Assembly (NCBI RefSeq): GCF_031179985.1
Contig: NZ_JAPSHJ010000009.1
Coordinates: 1-64,000, forward strand
Reading direction: 5' to 3'
From: Arthrobacter sp.
Lineage (GTDB): Bacteria > Actinomycetota > Actinomycetes > Actinomycetales > Micrococcaceae
Length of the DNA stretch: 64,000 nt
Below, one piece after another: positions 38,369 to 49,648 of this stretch (position 1 is the first letter of the stretch; the number at the start of each line of letters is the position of its first letter). The notes beneath the pieces were generated by a model, which saw only the letters and a list, made by a program, of their open reading frames with translations, did not search any database and was not told where the DNA came from. The position numbers and the translations under genes were made by a program.

Positions 38369-41300
38369 CTACTTGCGGGCGAAAGCCTGCTTGAGGAGCG
38401 TGTCCTGCTCCGCTGCATGGCGTTTCATGGAACCCGCTGCCGTGGAAGCGGACGCCGGGCGGGAGACCAGGCGCACCCTGCGGTCCAAAGCCTCAGGAAG
38501 GTTCAGTCCCATGAACGGCCAAGGACCCTGGTTGGCGGGCTCGTCCTGTGCCCACACCACTTCGGCGTTGGGGTACTTGGCGAGCTCGGCAGCGATCTCA
38601 GCATGAGGCAGCGGATACAGCTGCTCCACGCGGACGATCGCCGTCGTCGAATCTGCCGTCTTCTGCCTGGTGGCGAGGAGATCGTAGTACAGGCGACCCG
38701 AGACCAGCAGCACGCGCTCGACGGCGTCGCCCTGGAGATTTTCGTGGTCGCTGATAACAGGCCGGAAGGCTCCTGTGGTGAAGTCCTCCACAGCCGATGC
38801 CGCACCCTTCAAGCGAAGGAGCTGCTTGGGAGTGAAGATGATCAGCGGCTTGCGCGGCCTGCTGTAGGCCTGGCGGCGCAACAGGTGGAAATGGGACGCC
38901 GCCGTGGTGGGGTTTGCCACGATCATGTTCTCTTCGGCACACATCTGCAGGAAGCGCTCGATGCGGGCTGAGGAGTGGTCCGGGCCCTGACCTTCGTAGC
39001 CATGCGGCAGCATGAGGACGAGCGAAGAACGCTGGCCCCATTTCTGCTCGGCGGAGGAAATGAACTCGTCGATGATCGTCTGGGCGCCGTTGACGAAGTC
39101 TCCGAACTGAGCCTCCCACAACACCAGCGCATCCGGACGCTCAACCGAGTAGCCGTATTCGAAGCCCATTGCCGCGTATTCCGACAGCAGGGAGTCGTAG
39201 ATCCACAACTTGGCCTGGCTGTCCGAGAGGTTGCCCAACGGCAGCCATTCGTTGCCGTTTGCCCTGTCGTGGAAGACTGCGTGACGCTGTACAAAAGTGC
39301 CACGACGGGAGTCCTGGCCGGCCAGGCGGACGGGCACACCCTCCATGATCAGCGAGCCGAAGGCCGCAATCTCGCCGAAGCCCCAGTCGATGCCACCTTC
39401 ACGGGACATCTGCTCGCGCTTTTCAAGCAGCTGCTTGAGCTTTGCGTGGACAGTGAACCCATCGGGAATCTCCAGGTGGGCCTTGCCGATCCGTGCCAGC
39501 GTCTCCGGTGAAATCGCGGTCGATGCCGGGGCGTTGGTGCCGAAGTCGGCCTGCTGAGCCTGCGGCCGCTCGATATCGGACACTGCGGCAGAGTCGGCAG
39601 TGATGATCGGGATAGGGGATGTTTGCGCTGCATGGGTCTCAGCGAACACGCGCTCAAGGCGCTCCTGGTAGTCGCGGAGCAGCTGCTCGGCTTCTTCCTC
39701 AGTGATGTCCCCACGGCCGATGAGCGACTCCGTGTAAAGCTTGCGCACGGAACGCTTGGCTTCGATCAGGTTGTACATCAGGGGCTGGGTCATTGAGGGG
39801 TCGTCGCCCTCGTTGTGACCGCGGCGGCGGTAGCACACCATGTCGATGACGACATCCTTGTGGAACCGCTGGCGGAACTCGTACGCGAGCTGACCGATCC
39901 GGACCACGGCTTCGGGATCGTCACCATTTACGTGGAATACCGGAGCCTGGATCATCTTGGCTACGTCGGTGGAGTACGTGGAGGACCGCGAGGACGAGGG
40001 AGCCGTGGTAAAGCCAACCTGGTTGTTGACCACTACGTGGATGGTTCCACCGGTGCGGTACCCGCGGAGCTGGGACAGGTTGAGGGTTTCAGCCACAACG
40101 CCCTGGCCGGCGAAGGCAGCGTCGCCGTGAATCATGATGGGCAGCACGGGGAATGCCTCACCCTGGTCCAGGCGGTCCTGCTTGGCCCGGACGATGCCTT
40201 CCAACACCGGGTCAACAGCTTCGAGGTGGGACGGGTTGGCGGCGAGGTAGACCTTGGTCTCCTTGCCGTTGTCCGAGGTGAACGTACCCTCGGTACCCAA
40301 GTGGTACTTGACGTCGCCAGAGCCCTGTACGGACCGCGGGTCCTGGGTGCCTTCGAATTCGCGGAAGACCTGGGCGTAGGTCTTGCCTGCAATATTCGTC
40401 AGCACATTGAGACGGCCACGGTGGGCCATGCCAATTGCCACCTCGTCCAGCTCGTCGTCAGCGGCATCCGAGATGATGGCGTCCAGCAGCGGGATCAGCG
40501 ATTCGCCGCCTTCCAGCGAGAAGCGCTTCTGGCCAACGAATTTGGTCTGCAGGAAGGTTTCGAAAGCCTCGGCTGCATTCAGCTTCGACACAATCCGGAG
40601 CTGCTCTTCGCGGCTGGGCTTGGAGTAGGGGTGCTCGAGCTGGTCCTGGAACCACTTGCGCTCGGCAGGCTCCTGGATGTGCATGTATTCGATGCCGGTG
40701 GTGCGGCAGTAGGCGTCCCGGAGCACACCAAGGATGTCGCGGAATTTCAGCTGCGGCTTGCCGCCGAAGCCGCCAGTGGGCCATTCCCGGTCCAGATCCC
40801 AAAGGGTCAGTCCATAGGTCAGGACATCGAGGTCAGGATGCTTGCGCTGCACGTATTCCAGCGGATCCGTGTCTGCCATCAGGTGGCCACGGACGCGGTA
40901 GGAGTGGATCAGCTGCTGAATCCTGGCGACCTTGTTGATCTGGTCGGCAGGGTCAATCTGCAGGTCCGGGCTCCAGCGTACGGGCTCGTAGGGGATGCGC
41001 AGGGCTTCGAAGATCTCGTCGTAGAAGTTCTGGGCGCCGAGCAGGAGTGAGTGGACCAGTTTGAGGAACTCGCCGCTGCCCGCACCCTGGATGACCCGGT
41101 GGTCATAGGTGGACGTCAGGGTGAGTACCTTGCTGATGGCGTTCTGGGCGATGATTTTCTCGCTCGCGCCCTGGAACTCGGCCGGGTAGTCGAGGGCGCC
41201 AACGCCAATGATGGCCGCCTGGCCCTTGGACAAACGCGGAACCGAGTGAACGGTTCCGATGCCACCGGGATTGGTCAGTGAAACCGTGGTCCCGGAGTGG

Positions 41301-42187
41301 TCGTCAGCCGTGAGCTTTCCGGCGCGGGCACGCTTGATGAGGTCTTCGTAGGTGTGCCAGAACTCCGAGAAGTTCAGGGTCTCAGCCTTCTTGATGTTCG
41401 GCACCATAAGAAGGCGGGTGCCGTCAGGCTTGGGCATGTCGATGGCGATGCCGAAGTTCACGTGCGCGGGCTGTACCGCTACGGGCTTGCCGTCCACCTC
41501 GTCGTAGTAGACGTTCATTGAGGGGAACTGGGACAGGGCGCGGATTACCGCGTACCCGATCAGGTGGGTGAAGGAGACCTTGCCGCCCCTGGCGCGGGCC
41601 AGGTTGGAGTTGATGACCACGCGGTTGTCGATCAGGAGCTTCGCGGGAATGGCGCGGACGCTGGTGGCCGTGGGGACCTCAAGGCTCGTGACCATGTTCG
41701 AGGCGATGGCCTTGGCGGGACCCCGAAGGACGGAGACGACATCTTCCTCTGGTGCTGTCGGAGCCTTGATGTTCTTGGGCAGCTGCGCCGGAATCGGGGC
41801 CGAGCCGCTCGTCGCCTCGGGCTTTTTGGAACCGTCGCGGGCAATCGTCGCGGGAGCCTTCTTCGCGGCAGGTGCCGCAGGAGGGGCGGTTTCCGCCTGC
41901 TGGGGAGCCTGCTGGGCGGGAGCGCCAGGAGCGGGTGCAGCCGGCGCCGGTGCCGCTGCAGGGGGCGCTACAACTGGAAGTTCACGGGTTTCGGGGTGGG
42001 CCGGAGCAGTCGCTCCGGAGGTCCCGTTGGTGGAAGAACCTTCACCGGCGTCAAAGGATTCAAACAGAGGCCACCACTTGGCGTCGACCGCGTTTTTGTC
42101 CTGTTGGTAACGCTCGTACAGTTCGTCCACGAGCCACTCGTTTCCGCCAAATTCCTCTGGTAGACGGTGGCTAGGCTGCTCTGGCAC
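38369..42187 (-). CDS. kgd: Multifunctional 2-oxoglutarate decarboxylase/dehydrogenase Kgd
   Basis: A 1272-residue enzyme of the actinobacterial Kgd/OdhA type. A short N-terminal E1 segment (HRLPEEFGGNEWLVDELYERY) precedes a Pro/Ala-rich linker, an E2-type acyltransferase domain with DHRVIQGAGSGEFL, and a full thiamine-diphosphate E1 part containing MAHRGRLNVL, GDAAFAGQGVV and RRRGHNEGDDPS. No lipoyl domain is present, as is normal in this group, which borrows lipoyl groups from the pyruvate dehydrogenase E2. It catalyses the 2-oxoglutarate step of the TCA cycle. The GTG at 42187 with GGAAGAGG upstream gives the usual N-terminus. Confidence 0.95.
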   Translation of the reverse strand: MPEQPSHRLPEEFGGNEWLVDELYERYQQDKNAVDAKWWPLFESFDAGEGSSTNGTSGATAPAHPETRELPVVAPPAAAPAPAAPAPGAPAQQAPQQAETAPPAAPAAKKAPATIARDGSKKPEATSGSAPIPAQLPKNIKAPTAPEEDVVSVLRGPAKAIASNMVTSLEVPTATSVRAIPAKLLIDNRVVINSNLARARGGKVSFTHLIGYAVIRALSQFPSMNVYYDEVDGKPVAVQPAHVNFGIAIDMPKPDGTRLLMVPNIKKAETLNFSEFWHTYEDLIKRARAGKLTADDHSGTTVSLTNPGGIGTVHSVPRLSKGQAAIIGVGALDYPAEFQGASEKIIAQNAISKVLTLTSTYDHRVIQGAGSGEFLKLVHSLLLGAQNFYDEIFEALRIPYEPVRWSPDLQIDPADQINKVARIQQLIHSYRVRGHLMADTDPLEYVQRKHPDLDVLTYGLTLWDLDREWPTGGFGGKPQLKFRDILGVLRDAYCRTTGIEYMHIQEPAERKWFQDQLEHPYSKPSREEQLRIVSKLNAAEAFETFLQTKFVGQKRFSLEGGESLIPLLDAIISDAADDELDEVAIGMAHRGRLNVLTNIAGKTYAQVFREFEGTQDPRSVQGSGDVKYHLGTEGTFTSDNGKETKVYLAANPSHLEAVDPVLEGIVRAKQDRLDQGEAFPVLPIMIHGDAAFAGQGVVAETLNLSQLRGYRTGGTIHVVVNNQVGFTTAPSSSRSSTYSTDVAKMIQAPVFHVNGDDPEAVVRIGQLAYEFRQRFHKDVVIDMVCYRRRGHNEGDDPSMTQPLMYNLIEAKRSVRKLYTESLIGRGDITEEEAEQLLRDYQERLERVFAETHAAQTSPIPIITADSAAVSDIERPQAQQADFGTNAPASTAISPETLARIGKAHLEIPDGFTVHAKLKQLLEKREQMSREGGIDWGFGEIAAFGSLIMEGVPVRLAGQDSRRGTFVQRHAVFHDRANGNEWLPLGNLSDSQAKLWIYDSLLSEYAAMGFEYGYSVERPDALVLWEAQFGDFVNGAQTIIDEFISSAEQKWGQRSSLVLMLPHGYEGQGPDHSSARIERFLQMCAEENMIVANPTTAASHFHLLRRQAYSRPRKPLIIFTPKQLLRLKGAASAVEDFTTGAFRPVISDHENLQGDAVERVLLVSGRLYYDLLATRQKTADSTTAIVRVEQLYPLPHAEIAAELAKYPNAEVVWAQDEPANQGPWPFMGLNLPEALDRRVRLVSRPASASTAAGSMKRHAAEQDTLLKQAFARK

Positions 42188-42360
42188 TTGAAATACGCCT
42201 CTTCCATGAGTTTGATTTCCTCTGGTTTGCGACATGCGGCAGCACAACACCACAGCACAACAATCGAACCAGTCTCTGCGTCCTATGAACCCAGACCTCT
42301 GCCAGTCTAGTGACGATCATTGGTTAACTGCCAATAAGGGTGATCCAAATCATGAAGTGA

Positions 42361-43908
<1,548 letters not shown>

Positions 43909-43944
43909 CGGCTGGCGAGGCCGAGCCGGTGGCCGGGGCTCCTG

Positions 43945-44247
43945 TAGACTGGAATCCTTATGGACAGTAAATCTAGGTGCCGGCCTGGGGGCTGTCAGCG
44001 GAGCGCGAATCACAGTTCCGCCAAAGCCACCCGAAGAGCCGGCAAACCCCGTTCACGCGCCCATCGATCTCCGCTGACTGTGAGTCCTGGCGGAATGCAG
44101 GAAACAGGCTCGGCTTCTGCTGACCATCCTCCGCCGGGCAGATACTGCCAGTCCTGTGCGCGAGCACTTCCCCTGTTGAGGTCATCGTCAGTGTCAGTGC
44201 CTGAGATGCCCAAAAGCGTCCCGCTCCGTCATGAGGCTGATTGCTGA
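43945..44247 (+). promoter_or_regulatory. Long structured leader before CorC-type genes
   Basis: This 339-base gap (43909-44247) has no convincing gene. A -10-like TAGACT (43945-43950) suggests transcription starts near 43957, leaving about 290 bases of leader. GTCAGCGGAG (43994-44003) can pair with CTCCGCTGAC (44069-44078), and TTCCGCCA (44016-44023) with TGGCGGAA (44088-44095). The two pairings interleave, giving a possible pseudoknot. It does not match the M-box or any other riboswitch consensus I could recall. Promoter and structure are inferred. Confidence 0.45.
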
Positions 44248-45585
44248 ATGGAGTGGTTACTTCTTATTGCCGGCTTCCTCCTTATCCTGGGCACTGGTTT
44301 TTTTGTCGCCGTCGAATTTTCGCTGGTGGCCCTTGACCAGTCGACGGTCCAGCGGGCCGTGGACAGCGGCGACACCGGCGCTATACCGCTGCTGAAATGC
44401 CTCAAGTCCCTGTCCACTCAACTGTCCAGCTGTCAGCTGGGCATTACACTCACCACCCTTCTTACCGGCTACGTGATGGAACCCTCGGTGGGAACACTCC
44501 TTGAGGTTCCCCTCGCGGCGTTGGGGCTCGCCCCTGCCGCAGTGGCGTCATTGTCCCTGGTCCTGGCCATGGCATTTGCCACCCTGTTGTCGATGCTGAT
44601 CGGCGAACTGGTCCCGAAGAACATGGCAATAGCCCTCTCTCTTCCGGTCGGCAAGGCGCTGGCCCGTCCCCAGCTGGTTTTCACGGCGATTTTCAAACCA
44701 GCCATTGTTGTGCTCAACGGGTTCTCCAACAGGGTTCTCAATATTTTCGGGCTGGAGGCGAAAGAAGAAATTTCCGGAGCACGAACCCCTGCCGAGCTGG
44801 CATCCCTCGTTCGCCGCTCGGCTGACATGGGAACGCTGGATGCGGGAACCGCCAACTTCGTGGCCCGGACGTTGAACTTCTCCGGACGATCCGCTGCCGA
44901 CGTCATGACTCCCCGCATCCGTGTTGAAACGATTGCCGCCGATCAGCCGGTCACCGACATCCTGGAGGCGGCGCGCCGCACCGGGTACTCGCGTTTCCCC
45001 GTCATCGGAGATTCCCCGGACGATATCCGCGGCCTTGTCCACGTCAAGAAGGCCATCGCCGTTCCGTCCACCCGGCGCAAGAAGCTCGAGGCCGGCGCCA
45101 TTATGACGGACGTTCTACGGGTACCGGAGACCATTCACCTGGATGCGCTGCTCGCTGAATTGCGGGAAGGGAACATGCAGCTCGCTGTGGTGCTGGATGA
45201 ATATGGCGGAACCGCCGGTATTGCCACCCTTGAGGACCTGGTGGAAGAGATCGTGGGAGAAGTCTCTGACGAACACGACAAAGTCAGGCCCGGACTGCTT
45301 CAAAGTGCATCCGGTGACTGGTACTTCCCAGGACTTTTGCGCCCGGATGAGCTCTCCGAGCAGATCCCGGGGCTCTCTGTCCCGGATGAATCTGCCTACG
45401 AAACGGTGGCCGGCTACGTCATGAGCCAACTCGGGCGCATCGCCTCCGTCGGGGACACCGTTGACGTCGACGGCGGGACACTGACAGTGACGCGGATGGA
45501 CGGCCGGCGGATCGACAGGATCTGTTTCAAACCGGGCCCCGTCCGGGATAAGGAACATGCCGCAGGGCAGGGGGGCAAGGCATGA
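44248..45585 (+). CDS. CNNM/CorC (hemolysin C-like) membrane protein
   Basis: A 445-residue protein with a CNNM transmembrane domain (about 1-185; FFVAVEFSLVALDQ, ATLLSMLIGELVPKNMAI), two CBS domains (MTPRIRVETI; GYSRFPVIGD; VVLDEYGGTAGIATLEDLVEEIVGEV) and a C-terminal CorC/HlyC domain (ASGDWYFPGLLRPDEL). The family moves or senses magnesium and other divalent cations. It overlaps the next, related gene by four bases and is preceded by an unusually long leader. Confidence 0.91.
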   Translation: MEWLLLIAGFLLILGTGFFVAVEFSLVALDQSTVQRAVDSGDTGAIPLLKCLKSLSTQLSSCQLGITLTTLLTGYVMEPSVGTLLEVPLAALGLAPAAVASLSLVLAMAFATLLSMLIGELVPKNMAIALSLPVGKALARPQLVFTAIFKPAIVVLNGFSNRVLNIFGLEAKEEISGARTPAELASLVRRSADMGTLDAGTANFVARTLNFSGRSAADVMTPRIRVETIAADQPVTDILEAARRTGYSRFPVIGDSPDDIRGLVHVKKAIAVPSTRRKKLEAGAIMTDVLRVPETIHLDALLAELREGNMQLAVVLDEYGGTAGIATLEDLVEEIVGEVSDEHDKVRPGLLQSASGDWYFPGLLRPDELSEQIPGLSVPDESAYETVAGYVMSQLGRIASVGDTVDVDGGTLTVTRMDGRRIDRICFKPGPVRDKEHAAGQGGKA

Positions 45586-46652
45586 GCGACTGGGCAGGAA
45601 TTTTGTGGCTCGTTGTGCTGCTCATGGGCAACGCCTTCTTTGTTGCGGCCGAGTTCGCAGTCATGTCAGCCCGGCGCAGCCAGATAGAGCCGTTGGCTGA
45701 GCAGGGTTCCAGGCGTGCCCAGACAACACTGCGCGCGATGGAAAACGTCTCCCTGATGCTGGCTTGTGCCCAGCTGGGGATCACGGTGTGTTCGCTGCTG
45801 ATTCTCCTGGTGGCAGAGCCCGCCATCCATCATCTGCTGGCCGAACCGCTGCACGCGCTGGGGGTTCCCGTTGAGGTCGCCGACGTTGGCGCCTTCACCA
45901 TTGCGCTGCTGGCTGTAACGTTCCTCCACGTGACCTTCGGCGAGATGGTGCCGAAGAACATTTCCGTTTCGGTGGCTGACAAAGCTGCTCTGTTGCTGGC
46001 GCCGCCGCTGATGTTCATTGCGCGTTTGGTCGATCCGGTTATCCGGGTATTGAACTGGGCAGCAAACCACATTCTGAGACTGCTCCGGATTGAGCCTAAG
46101 GACGAAGTGACGTCCTCCTTTACCTTGGAGGAGGTCCAGTCGATTGTGCAGGAGTCCACCCGTCACGGTCTTGTGGACGACAATGCCGGCCTTATCACCG
46201 GAGCTTTGGAATTCTCTGAATACACTGCCGGCGACATCATGGTGCCCTTGGACAAGCTGGTAATGATGAAGCCCGGCGCCACACCGGTGGACTTCGAGAA
46301 GGCTGTCAGCCGGACGGGCTTCTCGCGCTTCCCGATGGTGGACGACGACGGCATGCTCTCGGGCTATCTCCACATCAAGGACGTTCTGTCGATTCCAGAG
46401 GCCGGCTACCGGTATCCGATAGCAGAAGGCCGCATCAGGTCTTTGGCAAATCTCTCTGCGGACGATGAGATCGAGAAGGCGATGTCAGTGATGCAGCGGA
46501 CAGGCTCGCATCTGGCCCGTGTGATCGGACCTGACGCTCAGACCCAGGGGGTGCTGTTCCTCGAGGACGTGATCGAACAGCTTGTGGGCGAGATCCGCGA
46601 CGCGACGCAGGCCACCGGGATACGCCGTCTGGGCCAGCAGGAGGGCGGGTAA
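45582..46652 (+). CDS. CNNM/CorC (hemolysin C-like) membrane protein, second copy
   Basis: A 356-residue homologue of the preceding protein: CNNM domain (about 1-175; FFVAAEFAVMSARRSQ, TFGEMVPKNISV) and paired CBS domains (GDIMVPLDKLVM; GFSRFPMVDDDG; VLFLEDVIEQLVGEI). It lacks the C-terminal CorC domain of its neighbour. The ATG overlaps the upstream stop (ATGA). The two probably work as a heteromeric cation transporter. Confidence 0.9.
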   Translation: MSDWAGILWLVVLLMGNAFFVAAEFAVMSARRSQIEPLAEQGSRRAQTTLRAMENVSLMLACAQLGITVCSLLILLVAEPAIHHLLAEPLHALGVPVEVADVGAFTIALLAVTFLHVTFGEMVPKNISVSVADKAALLLAPPLMFIARLVDPVIRVLNWAANHILRLLRIEPKDEVTSSFTLEEVQSIVQESTRHGLVDDNAGLITGALEFSEYTAGDIMVPLDKLVMMKPGATPVDFEKAVSRTGFSRFPMVDDDGMLSGYLHIKDVLSIPEAGYRYPIAEGRIRSLANLSADDEIEKAMSVMQRTGSHLARVIGPDAQTQGVLFLEDVIEQLVGEIRDATQATGIRRLGQQEGG

Positions 46653-46690
46653 CTCCTTCCGGTCCGGCTTGCGGATGGACCCATAAGGGC

Positions 46691-46715
46691 CTAAATAGGA
46701 ATCATTCCCATTTAG
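46691..46715. promoter_or_regulatory. Zur box upstream of znuA
   Basis: A 25-base near-perfect palindrome: CTAAAT at one end, ATTTAG at the other, with the core GGAATCATTCC and a single mismatched pair. The AATCATT-type core and the position 61 bases before znuA, with a Zur gene at the end of the locus, fit a Zur operator. Confidence 0.8.
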
Positions 46716-46776
46716 CGTTAGACTTTTCGGGTTGCTAATGCTCCTGATTCTCATCGACTAGATCCGAGGCCTACCT

Positions 46777-47766
46777 GTGCGTCATTTCGTCCTTCGTCCC
46801 TCCCTGGCAGCCGTTGCCGGACTTGGTCTCCTGCTGACCGGATGTGCCGGGGCGCCGTCGAGCGCTCCTTCCCAGTCCGCTGACGGGACCATCGAGGTCG
46901 TCGCTTCCACCAACGTATACGGCGATATCGTCAGCGACATCGGCGGCGACAAAGTCCACGTCACCTCGATCATTACGCGCACCAGCCAGGATCCCCACTC
47001 CTACGAGGCCACCACGCAGGACAAGCTGGTCATTTCGAAGGCGCAGGTGGTTGTCCAGAACGGCGGCGGCTACGACGATTTCATCCACAAGCTGGCCGAC
47101 GACAGCAAGATCGCCGAGGACAACATCATCACCGCAGTCGATGTCTCCGGCCTGGCACCGGAGGAGGAGGAAGCGCATGCCTCCGAAAGCCCGACGGGAA
47201 CAGCAACTGAGTCCGCTCATGAGCATGAACACGAGCACGGAGAGTTCAACGAGCACGTCTGGTACAGCTTTGACGCCATGTCCAAGCTGGCAGACGCCGT
47301 TGCCGCCAAACTCTCAACCATCGATTCCGCATCTGCAAGCACCTTCCAGGCCAACGCCGAGTCGTTCAAGAAGGAACTCTCCGGACTGCAGGACAAACTG
47401 GCGGCCGTAAAAGCCAGCGCAGACGGGGAGCCGGTAGCTATCACAGAGCCGGTTCCCGGCTACCTGCTGGAATCGGCTGGACTGGTGAACAAGACCCCGG
47501 AAGAGTACAGCGCTGCCATCGAGGAAGGTACTGACGTCCCCGCGTCGGTCCTCCAGGAAGCCACCGCACTGGTATCTTCCGGTGACGTCAAGCTCCTTGC
47601 GTACAACCTGCAGACTGAGGGGCCGCAGACCGAAGTGCTGAAGAAGGCTGCTGAAGGTGCCGGAGTACCTGTGGTTGATTTCAGTGAGACGCTGCCTGAC
47701 GGCAAGTCGTACCTGCAGTGGATGTCGGATAACGTCGACAACGTTACTAAGGCCGTCAACAAGTAG
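46777..47766 (+). CDS. znuA: Zinc ABC transporter substrate-binding lipoprotein
   Basis: A 329-residue lipoprotein. The signal peptide ends in LLLTGCAG with Cys23 as the lipid attachment site. VASTNVYGDIVSDIGGDKV and DPHSYEATTQD are cluster A-1 metal-binding protein motifs, and a His-rich loop (HEHEHEHGEFNEH) is typical of zinc-specific members. It starts at GTG, downstream of the Zur box. It delivers zinc to the ZnuBC transporter encoded next. Confidence 0.92.
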   Translation: MRHFVLRPSLAAVAGLGLLLTGCAGAPSSAPSQSADGTIEVVASTNVYGDIVSDIGGDKVHVTSIITRTSQDPHSYEATTQDKLVISKAQVVVQNGGGYDDFIHKLADDSKIAEDNIITAVDVSGLAPEEEEAHASESPTGTATESAHEHEHEHGEFNEHVWYSFDAMSKLADAVAAKLSTIDSASASTFQANAESFKKELSGLQDKLAAVKASADGEPVAITEPVPGYLLESAGLVNKTPEEYSAAIEEGTDVPASVLQEATALVSSGDVKLLAYNLQTEGPQTEVLKKAAEGAGVPVVDFSETLPDGKSYLQWMSDNVDNVTKAVNK

Positions 47767-47932
47767 ATTCCGGTACGTCCGGCCCGCCTTCCGGCCATCA
47801 CCATCGTCAATACGTCCTAAGATAATCAGGACAGAGTCACCGCGTGCAGCGCCCGTTGAGTGCCTATCTGGCCAGTTACAGGCTTTTATCCATAGCGGAA
47901 CCAGACTCACCCTGAATTGAGGAACAGACACG

Positions 47933-48745
47933 TTGAAACCGGTAGTGAGTCTGCGCGGCGCCTCCCTTGCCTTTGGAAAAAGGACGCTGTGGGAGAACCT
48001 CGACCTCGATATCAAGCCCGGCGAGTTCTTTGCTGTCCTCGGTCCCAACGGGAGCGGAAAGACCAGCTTCCTCAAGGTGCTGCTCGGACTGCAGCAGCTT
48101 CACTCCGGAACTGCCACGCTGGGTGGCCATCCTGTGGAGCGCGGGAGCCGGATGATCGGGTACATCCCGCAACAGAAGTCCTTCGCACCGGACACGCCCC
48201 TTCGGGCACGGGACCTGGTGGGGCTCGGTGTGGATGGGGACCGGTGGGGAGTACGCCTCGGGGCAGCGAAGGTTAACCGCAGGATTGATCAGCTGCTGGC
48301 CCAGGTAGGGGCATCCGACTACGCCAATGTGCCCGTCGGGCAACTGTCAGGCGGGGAGCAACAGCGGCTGAGGGTGGCCCAGGCGCTCGCTACCGAGCCC
48401 AGAGTGCTGCTGTGCGACGAGCCGCTGCTTTCGCTGGACCTGCATCATCAGCAGGCGGTGAGCTCACTGATCAATGACCAGTGCCACGAGCAGGAGAGCG
48501 CCGTGGTGTTTGTCACGCATGAAATAAACCCCATTATCGATTACGTGGACCGGGTCCTCTACCTGGCTGGCGGACAGTTCAGGGTGGGTACTCCGCACGA
48601 AGTGATGACTACCGAAGTGCTTTCCGAGCTTTATGACAGCCACGTGGAAGTCATGCACCTGAATGGCAGGATCGTCGTCGTGGGGCTACCGGATGCCACT
48701 ACCCACCACCACGACGAACATTCGCTGGCCGGAGAGGGGGTCTGA
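47933..48745 (+). CDS. znuC: Zinc ABC transporter ATP-binding protein
   Basis: A 270-residue ABC ATPase: Walker A GPNGSGKT, signature LSGGEQQR, Walker B VLLCDEPLLSLD, H-loop FVTHE. The C-terminus ends with a His-rich stretch (TTHHHDEH). The start is a TTG with AGGAACA upstream. A gap of 166 bases separates it from znuA; it contains no clear terminator. The stop directly precedes znuB. Confidence 0.92.
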   Translation: MKPVVSLRGASLAFGKRTLWENLDLDIKPGEFFAVLGPNGSGKTSFLKVLLGLQQLHSGTATLGGHPVERGSRMIGYIPQQKSFAPDTPLRARDLVGLGVDGDRWGVRLGAAKVNRRIDQLLAQVGASDYANVPVGQLSGGEQQRLRVAQALATEPRVLLCDEPLLSLDLHHQQAVSSLINDQCHEQESAVVFVTHEINPIIDYVDRVLYLAGGQFRVGTPHEVMTTEVLSELYDSHVEVMHLNGRIVVVGLPDATTHHHDEHSLAGEGV

Positions 48746-49648
48746 ATGGACTTCCAGGAAATTCTGCGTTCGGTTTTCAACTTCGATAATTACGGCGAAC
48801 TGCTCGCGCTGGTGCAGAACTCCATTTGGGCCGGTGCGGTCCTTGGACTCCTTGGCGGCCTGGTTGGAACCTTCGTGATGAAACGGGATCTGGCTTTCGC
48901 CGTTCACGGTATCTCCGAGTTGTCCTTCGCGGGTGCAGCGTTTGCACTGTTAATAGGGGCGGACATCGTTTTCGGATCCCTGATCGGGTCAGTAGCTGCC
49001 GCATTGCTGCTGGGACTGATGGGAGTCAGGGCACGGGACAAGAACTCCATTATTGGTGTCATCATGCCCTTCGGGCTTGGCCTGGGAATTCTTTTCCTGG
49101 CACTCTACGAGGGTAGGGCCGCCAATAAATTCGGTCTGCTGACGGGCCAGATTGTCTCTGTCGATACTGTTCAGCTGCAGGCCCTGGCAGGCACGGCCGC
49201 CGTCGTGATGGTGGCCCTGGTGCTGATCTGGCGGCCTCTGACCTTTGCCAGCGTGGATCCGGAACTTGCTGAAGCGCGTGGTGTTCCAGTGCGTGGACTC
49301 GCCATAGCCTTTATGGTCCTGCTGGGAATCAGTGTTGCCCTGTCCATCCAGGTAGTCGGAGCGCTGCTTGTACTGGCCCTCCTCATCACCCCTGCTGCCG
49401 CAGCCCTCCGCGTGACGTCGTCGCCGCGGATGGTCGTCATCCTCAGCGTGGCCTTCGCTGTCACTGCGACGGTCGGTGGCATCCTGCTGGCCCTGGGGGG
49501 AAGGATTCCCATCAGCCCCTACGTGACCACGTTGTCGTTCCTGATTTATGTGGCCTGCCGGATCATCGGAGGAGTGCGGGCCCGGCGTGGACTGGTTGGG
49601 CGCCGGGTGCAGTCAAGACCGGCACGTGCGGCTTCCCTGCAGGCCTAG
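48746..49648 (+). CDS. znuB: Zinc ABC transporter permease
   Basis: A 300-residue ABC-3 family permease with about eight hydrophobic helices; GTFVMKRDLAFAVHGISELSFAGAA and VGALLVLALLITPAAAA are family signatures. It follows znuC without a gap. Its 3' end overlaps the convergent zur gene by four bases. Confidence 0.92.
   Translation: MDFQEILRSVFNFDNYGELLALVQNSIWAGAVLGLLGGLVGTFVMKRDLAFAVHGISELSFAGAAFALLIGADIVFGSLIGSVAAALLLGLMGVRARDKNSIIGVIMPFGLGLGILFLALYEGRAANKFGLLTGQIVSVDTVQLQALAGTAAVVMVALVLIWRPLTFASVDPELAEARGVPVRGLAIAFMVLLGISVALSIQVVGALLVLALLITPAAAALRVTSSPRMVVILSVAFAVTATVGGILLALGGRIPISPYVTTLSFLIYVACRIIGGVRARRGLVGRRVQSRPARAASLQA

Noticed and set aside
39815..41050. Plus-strand frame of 411 codons opposite kgd
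   Set aside because: A long shadow frame caused by GC-rich codons; the minus strand encodes a full, motif-rich Kgd over the same bases.
43945..44100. M-box, cobalamin or ydaO riboswitch before the CorC genes
   Set aside because: The conserved core sequences of these classes were not found; the leader is left as unassigned.
43960..44247. Possible 95-codon gene in the leader before the CorC pair
   Set aside because: Composition is Ser/Pro/Arg-rich without domain features, there is no ribosome-binding site, and it covers the segments with extensive base-pairing potential.
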